Shown here: piece by piece, positions 10,796-27,643 of the stretch
Position numbering within the stretch: position 1 is the stretch's first letter
Layout: every line of letters begins with the position of its first letter
From: Cristatella mucedo
Lineage: Eukaryota; Bryozoa; Phylactolaemata; Cristatellidae
DNA: 64,000 bases
Direction of reading: 5' to 3'
NCBI GenBank assembly: GCA_009760855.2
Contig: WPIO01000008.1
Span: forward strand, 2,765,001-2,829,000
Program-made: the position numbers and the translations under genes
The notes under the pieces: generated by a model
Database searches by the model: none
What the model was told of the DNA's origin: nothing
The model's input: only the letters and a program-made list of their open reading frames with translations

Positions 10796-10816
10796 TTTTT
10801 TCTCTATATAAAAAAA

Positions 10817-11262
10817 CTAAAAATTAATATTTTGATTGAATATATAATCCAGCGCCAATTTTTTCATTCTACCACCATAGCCATCAGGTCTACTAGCAGG
10901 AGCAACAGTCTTTTCCTTTATTACCTTCTCAATTTCTTTATATGCTTTTGGATCATTCTCTTTAAGAGTCTCAGAATAATCTACTACTTCTGGCTCTTCT
11001 TCAAGTTTCACTTTACGACTCTTTTTAATTCTTGGTTTAAGTTTATCAAGCATAGCATGTTTAATCTCAAGATCCATTTCCTTTATCTTTCTGCCGTAAT
11101 CCTCTTCTTTTTTACGCTTCTCTAGTTCATATTCTAATTCTTTCTTTTTTCTTTATCTTCAAGCTTATCATCTAATTCTCTACGTTTGTTAGCATATTCC
11201 CGATCCACTTTTTTCTTCTTTGTTTGTAGTTCAATTAGTTTTCTTGCTTGATGCATTTCCAT
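10817..11262 (-). pseudogene. Charged coiled-coil protein of the Polinton, one frameshift
   Basis: From the ATG at 11262 the frame is a lysine/glutamate-rich helix (KLIELQTKKKKVDREYANKR). After a frameshift near 11150 it continues as ELEKRKKEEDYGRKIKEMD and ends at 10817 with GGRMKKLALDYIFNQN. The composition suggests a long coiled coil with a basic, proline-containing middle. It lies 21 bp upstream of the capsid gene on the same strand, so a minor virion protein is possible. No family recognised. Confidence 0.4.
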
Positions 11263-11375
11263 ACGTTATTAGCAATGTTCGTACTTAGACCTGTTACTCC
11301 AGTTATTACAGGTGCTACTTTTCCAACACCATCAATTACTTTATCTAGAATTCCATATCCATAATATTATCTATT
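11245..11375 (-). pseudogene. Gly/Val-rich hydrophobic ORF remnant
   Basis: An open minus-strand frame without ATG reads KVIDGVGKVAPVITGVTG and overlaps the start of the coiled-coil gene. Short Gly/Val-rich hydrophobic proteins occur among minor capsid proteins of related viruses, but nothing here proves it. Confidence 0.2.
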
Positions 11376-11394
11376 ATTTTTTTTAATACTTTTA

Positions 11395-11547
11395 TTAATT
11401 TTTAATTAATTTCTCTAGTGATTTAAAAAGCTTCATTTCTTCTAGGATATCAACGTATTTTTTATCTATTTCCATTTTCTCTTTATCTGCAAATCTTAAT
11501 TTATTTATGGCTATTTGCTTGTTGTTTTCACACTTTCGTTTTGGCAT
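11395..11547 (-). CDS. Small basic ORF of the Polinton, 50 aa
   Basis: An intact frame from the ATG at 11547 to the TAA at 11395. The peptide starts MPKRKCENNK and continues as a charged, leucine-containing helix ending SLEKLIKN. It sits 12 bp downstream of the polymerase stop on the same strand, in line with the minus-strand gene block. No family recognised; it may be chance. Confidence 0.3.
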   Translation of the reverse strand: MPKRKCENNKQIAINKLRFADKEKMEIDKKYVDILEEMKLFKSLEKLIKN

Positions 11548-11558
11548 CTATATACTAA

Positions 11559-14500
11559 TTAACTAATATTACATCTATCACAACGACCTGGATTAGTTCC
11601 TTCACTCAAATTCTTAGCAATTTTATAATGACCATGAGCGTAACTACAGATTCCACAGTCTAACCAATCTCGTTTTGACTCAAAAGCAGATAGTGCTCTT
11701 TTTTCAATTTCTTTGTAATTATATTGTGCTTACTTTGTGTCATACGATAGAAATCTCTATAAAGTGTTTCATTAAACTCTTTTTTATTATAATTATTTTT
11801 ATAAATATCATTTGCTGTAGATAAACAATCTGCATATTGTTTATGTGTTAGTTTTGAAGTTTAATTACTGATTTTGGAACTCCTTTTGCTTTCATAACCG
11901 GATTTACAGAATTAACTGAATATAGTTTTGGTCTCAAAGCAATGAATTCACTAATTTGTTCACCTTTCATCTCATTCTTGAATTTGCCAAACTCATCTTT
12001 ATGAAAGCAATCTTTAATATCAGATAGTTCCGCATCAAAGTTTTCACTTCTTATGTTAACAACTAATGAATCAGTATCTGTATCTAACAAATCTATCCTG
12101 TCATTGAACTTACTTTTTAATACATCATAGTAAAATCTTTGCATATGTAATTTTGATCAATCAAGAATAGCGACTCCTGTGAACACTGGCTTGTTTAAAA
12201 TTGTAGTTCTTTTAGCATGTTCAAAACCAACTAAAGTTTTATCAAAACATCTAATTTCTTCAACTCTTGGATCTATCTCTTATCAATTTATTATACCGTG
12301 AATCATTCTTTTTAGTTCCTGTATTTACTATTCTAACACATGTTCTGTTTTCAACGTTTCCGCTAAGTTTTCCAAAAATCTGACCCACAAATCCTTTGCA
12401 TAGATGTCTTTTAAACTCATCTATTTTACGATCAAATTCAATCTTTTTCTCTGCACAGATATCAATAAATGATTTTGCCCAATGTTCTTGTTTAAATTTG
12501 TAAACTTGATGTATTTTATTTTGTAGCAGACCTTTACTAACAACAAATTGAAAGTATCTATAATGTGTTAGATAATTAGTTTTCTTAGAGAAATCGCAAA
12601 TCAATTTTGGCACATCACTTCCTCCTGTTGAAAGTAGTTGATAGTTTGAATATTCTGAACTGCCAACAACTCTACTTTCAGGACAAAGAGGATAATCATT
12701 GCGTAAACCATGTAATTCCTGTGGATATTCCAAATCAACTAAAACAAATATACCTATGTCATTATCTGGAGGTAGTGACATTTTTTTTTTAAGTGGCCAA
12801 TTAATTAAATCGTCTTCATTAGGTCCTGTAATAAGGAGAGGCCAGATCATAACTTTTGGGTATAAACTTGTTGCATCATAATACATAATGTGGTTGGGTT
12901 TTTTCTTTATTGTGGTAGCTGTACAAATTCTTTGACTTACTTGGAAAACACCTCCTTTGATTGAGTTCTTAAACTTTTGATACAGTTTAAAATCGTCTTT
13001 GTTTTTAACTAGTAAGTTTACAGTACATGAAGTATAAAACAAAGTACAAGACCATGCATAATTTGGTGCAGATAAATAATGAACAGGATCTAATTTAAAT
13101 AATTCAATGAAATTATTTCTATATGATTCAAAACAATCTGCAAGAAGTGTAACATTCAATTTTAGATAAACGTCATGGTAATCTCCTAAATCCTTTATAT
13201 CCAAAACTTTAAAAGCATTTAGTGCATGATCATAATATTCACTACTAATACTTTTATCAAAACTAAGTTTACTATTGAATGTTTTAATATGTGGGATTGT
13301 ATTCTCATTGAACCTATCAAACGAATCCATGTATTCATATGGATAAATTCCTTCCCTTGATAGTATATATAATAACATACAATGATTAATATTTGAATAT
13401 AGTTTTTTACAGATACTCATTGTAATATCAAATGTACAGTTAGCCTTATTTAAAGAAGTAACTACATCACATAATTTATTACTCATAAAATTATAGGAAT
13501 CTTTGAACTCAAAATCATTAAATGACATTGACATATAACTTTCCATGTTATTTGCAACAGGTTTACAATCAATACTATATGATGACATTCCTTTTACTAT
13601 CAAGTGAGAATCATAAACTTTAAAATTATGTATAAAGATAGGTAGTTTCCGATCCTTGATACGAAATCTAACTAATGAATTACAAATTTTATGAGCAGCT
13701 CCTCTAAATTTACCTGTAAAATGGCAATGTTCTCCAACTTTTATTATACCATGTTCACTATCAAATCCTTTTTTACACACCCAACATATTTTAGAATTCT
13801 TAAAAGACTCTGTGGCATCGTCATGAATATCAATAGGTAATTCTTTGAATTCAGATAACTTCTTTCTTGGCTCACTAGAATAATTTATTAAAAATTCTAA
13901 AAGTAGTTCAACACAATTTGAACCTCTAGATATAAATTCCTTAACAACTTTTCTATTATAATCAACAACAATTGCACAGGAACCACATGGAACTTGAAGT
14001 AAATTTGTAAATTAGTCACTATAATTATCTGCAGTTAACTTAGTGTCACAAAATTGTGGATTAACATTGTTTGATAACATACTTTCATAATAAATATCAC
14101 ATGTCTTTACACACAAGCTCTCAAAATCTGCATAACAAGTATACGGTGCTTTAATAAGTTTAGCATAATCGGTAAATTTCAAAAGTGTAGTATCTTTTAT
14201 TTTGCCTGTTTTCTTATTTTCTTGAAGGCCTGGCATTTTTAAAGTAGAATAAGTAGAATTAACACCATTACACATAAGTAAATTATTTTCTAAATCTTTA
14301 GAACTGAAGAATCTGCCTATGCATCTATGACAATAAAATAATGAGCCTCCCATATTAGGGGCTCTACAAAGACTACTAAAAACTTTTGTCAAGACATAAT
14401 GACTTTTTTCAAGTTTACTAATTAGGAATAAGTTAATATGTCTATTTGGAATTTCCAACCTCCTACTTACAATTTTAACAGGACAAATACCAGATTTACT

Positions 14501-15297
14501 ACTATATTCATAAACATGTATACTAACATTAAGCAGTTTACCTAATTGTTTAGTATCAATTACTTTGAGAGGCCATTCTATTTCTGATAATTGTTCATTA
14601 AGTGATGAAAATTCATTTTTTAATATTTTTAACAAGTCACTATATCTTCCAGGAATATTAGCTACAGGGTTAAGAAATCTTAATATACACCACAAAGCAC
14701 AATAATTATCTTTATTCTTTATATTGATACAGCTGCCTTTCTTTGCTAAAGTAGGTGGTAATAATAAAAAGAAATAAGAAGAGCCCATTCGTATAATATA
14801 GTCACTAATGTTGATTTCGAGACCTTTGACTCCGACTAATCTCCAACCAGAACCTGGATTTGAATCAATAACTTTATCAATAGATTCTTTTAATGATTTA
14901 AGTTGATTTAAAATAACACTAGTATAATCAGTTATTTTACCAACTGCAACTAATTTGGAACTAGTAATTATATTGTAACTATGAGTATCCGTTTGATCGT
15001 GATAGAAATGGACTGCTACCTTAGTCTGTAATTTGAACGAAGAAAATATAGTTGTTACGTCAAGTAACGCACTATTATAACTTGGTACTAAAATATTTTA
15101 ACATCAATTCCAGTAGCTGGATAATCTTTACCTTTAAAAACAAAGCGTTCGTGTTTTCCATTAGCTTCAATAAATGTTAATTTAAATTTATGAAGTCTTG
15201 AAGCAACACTATTTCCTGGTGTTATGTCATCAATATTCATTAGCCTTCTGGCTTCTGCGTGATAAAAGTTTCCCTTATTAGAACGTATTCGATACAT
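11559..15297 (-). pseudogene. Protein-primed family B DNA polymerase (Polinton), broken
   Basis: The replicase of the element, about 1,150-1,240 codons long. The N-terminal region starts MYRIRSNKGNFYH at 15297. INIKNKDNYCALWC (about 14720) is the conserved segment before the exonuclease. The Exo I motif CYADFES lies near 14130. Polymerase motif A is YDATSLYP (about 12870), motif B is in GQIFGKLSGNVENR (about 12370), and motif C is DTDTDSL (about 12070). Near the C-terminus another frame has LSAFESKRDWLDCGIC and CDRC, ending with TAA at 11559. Breaks: frameshift near 15095, TAA at 14012-14014, frameshift near 12270, TGA at 12157-12159, and frameshifts near 11865 and 11690. It is the first gene inside the right TIR. 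Family firm, activity lost. Confidence 0.9.
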
Positions 15298-15354
15298 ATA
15301 TAAATATAAAAATAAAAGATTTAATTGAAAATGTGTTAATGAAATTTACGATTA

Positions 15355-15535
15355 AATAGATAAAAAACAAGTCTGTAGTTTAACAAATGAGTGAAAACTG
15401 CAAGTAATAAATTCATGTTGTAGGTATTTGCCATTTTTGGAACATTTTCAATGAAAACTTTGAAGGTACGAGCGTTAGCGAGTATCTGAGAAGTTTGAGT
15501 TGGAAATGTTCTTAAAAGGGCATATACCTACAACA
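15355..15535 (-). repeat. Polinton right terminal inverted repeat
   Basis: Inverted copy of 4886-5060, ending GGCATATACCTACAACA at 15535. The inner mirrored 17-mer is at 15416-15432. Small indels against the left TIR show that the two ends have drifted since insertion. Confidence 0.9.
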
Positions 15536-15915
15536 GGCCACAGCTTGAGCTGCAACCAGCATTTATGAAGGGGAACAAACCGCGATAATTCAATTAGGCA
15601 GGAACCAAAAATTAATAACCAGTGGGCGTTAGGCAGGACTGGAGTACGATCTAAGCCGTGTCTGGCGTAGAGGCCAGAGTTTGCCCACCTCTGAGACGAA
15701 GTATACTAGTCGCTTAATTGATGATACTGGACTTATATTATACATTCACATATATTTTCGAATATATGAACGCATTTCTTAGGTGTCGTTGTACCATGCA
15801 AGCCAACTTCGCTTCAATGTTGTTAGTTATTGTTGCCACGTCACAGCGTCCCGCTCGTGAGGTCACGTGGGCTTGCGACCACGAACATCGATACGCCTTC
15901 CTGCGGTCAGCCACG

Positions 15916-21639
<5,724 letters not shown>

Positions 21640-21954
21640 CTCGCAGGTCATAGGTCTGCCTACTGACTGGCCGTTGATGAAGACCTGTCGCGAGAATCTC
21701 GTCCACATCTGCGACTGCATCGCTTCGGTCACGGATGCTTCTCGATCTATTAAGTTGCATCTGTACCGAGTTCACGAATATTTTTATGAATGTCATGTGG
21801 TCTGTAATAGTAAAAACAATTCTGGCTCGTTTGTATAGTGCCCAAGAGAGAACTAAATCCCTATCCCAGCATGTTACAACTCGGTGCAAGGGAATCAATA
21901 AGCTATGTTTTGTGACATGCACTGGCAGTATCATGCTTAAACAAAAATAATATC

Positions 21955-22115
21955 AGCTGATTTAATAGCCTCATTTGCATAGCCACGGAAGAGCCTTAAC
22001 GACTGTCTCCACTGCTTGCAGTTGGCAGGAAAGGATCGCCCACTGCAGGATTCGAACCCATGACCTCAGTTGTGAAGAGCAGCAGGTTACCTCCTGGACT
22101 ATCACGGCCCTTCAA
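21955..22115 (-). mobile_element. Family-1 SINE downstream of ADI1-A
   Basis: On the minus strand the B box GGTTCGAATCC-like (GGGTTCGAATCCTG) and the ATAG..AAGGCTCTTC body are recognisable. A nearly identical paralogue is at 34230-34390. Confidence 0.75.
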
Positions 22116-22339
22116 GCTTTCAAAAGCGATCAAGAAAACACACAGTGGGAGTTCTGACTAGAAACATTCACTGAATGCTGCACAGGTAAGCAGACAAATC
22201 ACACGGGGACGACAATTTCGAAACTTAACTGGAGCCAAGGGACAGCTGGCCTACACAGGCTCATCTGTAGCTGAGACTTAAATGACGCAAGGTCATTGCA
22301 GGTAGTGCCCGAAGCCTGAATGAAGCAAGTTCCCGACTT

Positions 22340-23960
22340 AGCTGACGACGCCCTTTTCGAGTGGGCTCCACGCATGGCCCACTGGGTGGGTCCCTTACTC
22401 GTAAGCAGGCCAGCTGCTTCACGAGCACAGCTCCCGATAGCATAGCTGCCTCACGTGCGCATGGGAAATGTCAACACCGGCAAAGCAAACCAGCTAGCTA
22501 GACTGTAACTAGAATTTGGCATTTTATCATGATCATGATGAACTGTGTTGCAAACATTCTGCTGCAGCCAGTCGGGTTCCATTTGAGTTGCAATTTCGCA
22601 TATTTCGTTTCAGAATAATAATGAGCTCATTGCTTCATAGGCTGCATGCTACGATCGCTGCAGCCCTTGGCTATAGACGGTAATCCCACACAGCTGTGAA
22701 TATTTAGAATGCTCTGATACTGTCGCGTTCGAGCACCTGCGTGATGAGTGAGCCCATTGTCTCACCATAAATCTGGTTTGCAGTTTTCTGAGACGTTTGA
22801 ACTGTCGGCCTCAAAATTTTCAAATGCGTCAAGCTACTAGACAACAGCTACATGTCGGTGATGTACTAGCTGCTGCGGAGGCAGTGATCCAAGTAGCCCT
22901 CATTCGTAGACACAGCCGCACACATGCGGACATTGCAGCCGCACACATGCGGACATGCGGCTCTTCTCTCTGAAAGCAGCAGCACGAAAGTGCTGCTGCC
23001 TTATCAGCCTTCCCTCCATAGTGAATCTGGTAATCGCCGTACATCCTCACCTCCCTGTGCGTCCTTACCTCCCTGCATCCTTTCTTCCGAAAGTGTACAT
23101 GAATTCGAGAGCCAATCTTCAGCACTGAGGATCCCGTGATCCCACGAGCCAACTCCGGTAATTGGCTCGGGCAGCAAGTATTTTTTTTTAAGTCTCGCAC
23201 GTGCACCTTATTTCGAAATCAGTATGTGGTTGTCACACAACACACAATTGTGGTGGTCGATAACTGAACGGCTCTACCAGCGGAAAGCACTTCTTTTTCT
23301 AGCGCCATACAGATTGGCCACTGCGTGTGGTGCTGCTTTGTAGGCGAACGCCCCAGCAACAGCCCCTGTCCCTGTGGTCGACCGACCAACGGAAAACTTA
23401 AACTTTTCTTTTTAGCGCCATATAGATTGACACCTGCGTGCGGCTTTGTAGGCCACCACCCGGCCATGCCCTACGTTTATGCAATGACAGCCTTGACCAT
23501 GGTTAAAGGTTGATCAACAAAATGGGTCTACCTCCATACCAAACAGCCTGCTCAAGGTACCCTCTGGAAAGCGTAACCCCACCCAGTTGCCGAGGTTACC
23601 ATTTGCATGGCTTTCTTTTCAGCATATATACAATTCATAGAACGACATTAATTTTATACTATCAATAATAAGGTATATTATTAGTGTGTCAAATCACATT
23701 TTTAGTCCATCGTGTTATAATAATTAAATATAAAATATAAGTGCTGTGCCCCATCATTGGTGTTTGATACTGGCGTAGAGGCGAGAAGCACATTAGTAGT
23801 TGTAAGTTATATTCATTCTCGCCTGGGCAAGCCGTGACTCTCAAGGTTTGTAACCGGAACTCCACGAGCTGCCTGGGAGAACCTCGCCTTTTTCGCCGAC
23901 TTCGTTCGCGATGCTATTTTGCTATTAAAAGATAGTTGGTCGATATCTTCTGACGTGCAA
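22340..23960. other. Copy A flanking DNA without gene
   Basis: Diverged from copy B in patches. It contains two imperfect tandem copies of a TAGCGCCATAYAGATTG..TTTGTAGGC unit (about 23300-23350 and 23415-23455). No coding potential recognised. Confidence 0.45.
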
Positions 23961-24084
23961 GTGGAGTAAATACGGGCGTACATTAACTAATATTAAGAAA
24001 ACATGGACTAGTGAATGAGTTATTTCACATAAGAGTGCACGTAGTATTTCAATTTTTCTGCTCAATAGCGGCTTAAAGAAAATA

Positions 24085-24235
24085 ATATAAACAAAATATA
24101 ATGGATTTATATAGCGCCCTAAGAGAACTCAATCTCTATGCAGGTGCTTCACGTGTGCCACGGGGCTTGAGCACACATCCTCGGTCAAACCTTGGTCGGC
24201 GCGAGCACCTTCACGACTGGGCCAAACCAGTTCTG
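24085..24235 (-). mobile_element. Family-2 SINE, minus strand
   Basis: It runs from the tail ATATAGCGCCCTAAGAG through the stem-loop to CGGGGCTTGAGC and CTGGGCCAAACCAG, the reverse complement of the tRNA-like head. A second LINE-type tail follows at 24295-24350. Confidence 0.7.
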
Positions 24236-24613
24236 CTTCTTTTCGCGAACTGAGTATCAGACTAGAGAAATACTGACAAATAATAACAATAGTACACTCA
24301 CATGGCGCCCTCTGAGAACTTAATCTCTTTCTAGGCACCTTACATATACTGTTGCCCAATCTTTCCTGACGCCCTTCGCGGTCGGGGCTCCTGACAGCCG
24401 GTGGCCGATCAATGAAGCTTTCGAAGCCGACCTCGGCATTCCACATAAGGAGTGGACGACTTGCTGCGGCTGTGCCTCTCCGACGACACCATTACCGGCT
24501 CGAAAGCCGTGCGGTCCCTGGTCCTGAACTGGGAGGCACAGGTAGCACCCGTGACCCCGGCAAGGCAGGGCACTGCCGGCTAATGTACATAGGCAAATTC
24601 AATAGTTTAATAA

Positions 24614-24925
<312 letters not shown>

Positions 24926-26114
24926 AATGTCTGCCGACTGTATATCTGCATCGTGTCCGACATGTGTTGACGAGTTGATCAGCTCTGTCAAGCTTCCTCG
25001 CTGCAGTTTACTAGCTGAGTATTTTCTGGTATTTTCGGCAGCTGGCTCGGCTTCTTTTCAATTTCGCTTTCTCGTCGTTTGTAGACGCATTCATTGCCCC
25101 GCCGCGCATCCTTACTTCTTAGCCCACTGAGCCAGCAGAAACTCGTTCCGACTTTGCCTGCAGGCAGGCAGGCCGCTTCTCTGCAGGACTTCGCCACACA
25201 GAGCAATTTCGAGCAATTTCAAGATGCGCTCCGGCGTACATATGTCAATGCCTTAGTGGGGGGTAGCAGCAGCAGAAAGCTTCCAGAATGCGGATCGAAA
25301 TCGCATTGGAACGACATTTTCCCGAGTGTCAGATCGAAATGCAAACGAGCATTGAAGACAGCTCGCCCGAACATCACACATACCCTTTACATTAGCAGCA
25401 GCAGCAGCAGCAGTAGTTTTTCCTAATTAGTCATTGCTATAGACAAAGTTTGGCTCGAGAGCCGAGGCAAGTATTAACTGCAGCCGCTGTGCCGCCTGTA
25501 AATAGGCTCGCAGTTATATACCTATTTAGATGTAGATTTAGAAGGCCCCCTTGGCTCGATGCAGCTTGATGCATCAATCTTACAATCAGCACGTCCGGCG
25601 GGAGCACTAAATCTAAGTTCCCAAGCACTGAGTTGCAGGCTTTGCTTGCACCGTCTTTCAGTTCAAGCCGCAGTGATGTCTCATCGAGAACTTCGTAGTC
25701 AACTGTAGGCAAGAAGAATTGCGAAAGCTTGTAACCACGAAGTTCTAGGGATGTATTTTTTTATTATAGGATCGTGACAACTTAAGTCACTACTGCCAGC
25801 TACTAAGGAAATCGGTATAAAAAATTACTAAGCGCTTCTAGCTAGCATGCCAGTGCCTACCGGCGACGGGCTTGACCTGGCAGTGACTAGAAGACGCTTG
25901 AGCAACCAAGTAATCTTCGATCACAACGAATTTTGAATAGCGTTCTTTTGTTGACTTCAAGTTTGTTTCAAAGTTATGCGAGTTTTGATGCCGATTCAAC
26001 GCTATGTGACCGTGTTTCCTTAATATCGAGCCAGGCGATGATTGGATCCTCCCGCACATTATTGCCACTACAAACTTGGCTGCTGGCGAATCCGCGGAGA
26101 AGCCCGAACCAACA

Positions 26115-26925
26115 AAACATCTCACACACCACACCGAGCTACTTCTAGTTCGTACTGCCAAATCAGTATGAGACCACGTGCGCGCGCACGCACACACACA
26201 CACACACACAACACAAAAGAAACACAAAATGCGAGCTCGGGCGCGATCCGATCGTATTCGGTGGCGTCCACCGAATCCTCCTGGCGCTGTCTCGTCCTGT
26301 CCCGTCAATCGCCGGCGAACAGTCCGCCCTCCTCCCTCGCTTTCAGAGAAACGAGTCCGGCAGCTACTGGCGACGGCGTTGAAACGAAGCTGAAGAGCGA
26401 GCAGGAGCCGGAACAAAAGACGCGGAGCGAGCGTTGCTCTACTCTTAAATACCTAGCCGAGACAATGGGGTTGACAAGCCAACCGATATCAACCCCTCAT
26501 TATCCTTCTACGACGCTGCGTCCTCTTGCTCACGGCTCGAGAAAATAGGTGCTCTTCAGCCACCTCTCCTATTCTCGCGGAAACCGTCTATCATGACCGC
26601 TGCGTTCTAGAGGACGCAGGTGCTTTTCAGCCACCTTTCTCGTTCTCACGGAAACCCGCCCAGCAACTCTAGGACGGCTGGAGGCGACAGCGACCTTGGG
26701 CAAGCGTTGCCCTATTCTTAAATTGCTAGCCGGGACTATAGGGTTGACAGGCCAGTAGCTGATATCAATCACCTCCTACTACGACGATCTACTACGCGAT
26801 CTACTACGCGATCCTACTACGACGGCTACGTCCTCTTGCTCAGCACTCTAGGAAAGAGGTGTTTCCGGCTGAGCAGTTCTTGTGCACCCTAAAATTGAGC
26901 CAGGCCGGCGCTGTGGTACACGATA
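26115..26925. repeat. Junction region of the tandem duplication with internal repeats
   Basis: This segment separates copy A from copy B. It includes a short (CA)n at about 26190 and two imperfect units: GCGTTGCTCTACTCTTAAAT at about 26431 and GCGTTGCCCTATTCTTAAAT at about 26703, both followed by a GGGTTGACA..GATATCA stretch and a CGTCCTCTTGCTCA stretch. It could be part of a retroelement that took part in the duplication. Confidence 0.55.
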
Positions 26926-27643
26926 GTCGTACACCTCGTTCTCGTTGGAGTCTGCGAACGTCCCTTCGCTGTCGAATAAACTCCCCTTACGCTTTTTATA
27001 TTACGCTATTTATATCGTCTTGTCATCTTAAGGTCAAGGGCGCTCATCTGCGCCTCCGTATTCAGCTACTGTCGCGGCATGACTGCTTGCAGCGCCTGTG
27101 CTGCGCACGCAAGCCGCTAGCCGCGATACCGAGGCTCGCCGCGTCGCCTCCTCGATCCGTCGCTCGCTCACTCGCTCGAGCGACGGCAGAGACTAGCACC
27201 GTTACGAGTCCTGCGTCTGCAGTCTACTAAGTACGGAAGTAAAAACGCACTAAACCGCGTTTGTAAGCGGTTTGTCTCACAACGCAGCTTACTAGCAGTC
27301 GGCACATTGAAGCGCTCCCGTTACACCTTCACTCGCCAGCCACCCATACACATAATAATAATAATAATAATAATAATGTGGGCTTATATCTAAGCGTTCG
27401 CGATGTCGGCGAAGCGACCATCTAAGGCGAAGTATGCTATACGCTTGATTGATGATAATGGACTTATAATATACATACATATATATTTAAGATTATATGA
27501 ACGCATTTCTTAGGTGTCGTTGGACCATGCAAGCCAACTTCGCTTCAATGTTGTTAGTTATTGTTGCCACGTCACAGCGTCCCGCTCGTGAGGTCACGTG
27601 GGCTTGCGACCACGCACTGCGATACGCCCCCCTGCTGTCAGCC

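Larger units (their letters stand above)
4886..15535. mobile_element. Polinton/Maverick-like virus-derived element, degraded
   Basis: About 10.65 kb, strikingly AT-rich next to the GC-rich host DNA. It has terminal inverted repeats of about 175-180 bp and is flanked by the direct repeat GGCCA (4881-4885 and 15536-15540). This is close to, but one base shorter than, the 6-bp duplication usual for Polintons. Gene content seen: family B DNA polymerase, double-jelly-roll capsid protein, rve integrase, YqaJ-like nuclease, tail-fibre-like protein, a charged coiled-coil protein and unknown ORFs. Most genes run on the minus strand; a short plus-strand block sits at each side of the integrase. I could not find an FtsK/HerA packaging ATPase or an adenain-type protease. 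Most ORFs are broken, so it is an old genomic copy. Confidence 0.9.
4291..15694. mobile_element. Nested insertion unique to copy A (hAT-like MITE hosting LINE tail and Polinton)
   Basis: The left edge starts CAGAGGTCGGCAAA at about 4296 and the right edge ends TTTGCCCACCTCTG at about 15692; they are inverted repeats over about 15 bp with one mismatch. Copy B reads straight through at 27420-27440 (ATCTAAGGCGAAGTATG), so copy B looks like the empty site. A second, similar sequence (CAGGGGTCTTCGAACC) starts at about 4525, and both are followed by a shared AAACCACGCCCACT stretch. This suggests two partial copies of one short element. The LINE tail at 4640-4760 and the Polinton at 4886 lie inside it. 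Confidence 0.6.

Noticed and set aside
5743..12159. Reassigned stop codons as an explanation for breaks in the Polinton genes
   Set aside because: True frameshifts occur as well, TGA occurs at positions not consistent with one amino acid, and the nuclease gene needs no reassignment; ordinary decay explains it better.
15766..15915. Extended ADI1-A N-terminus from an upstream in-frame ATG (also 27497 in copy B)
   Set aside because: The family starts at MVQxWxMDD; the extra 50 residues look like translated 5' UTR, although they are open in both copies.
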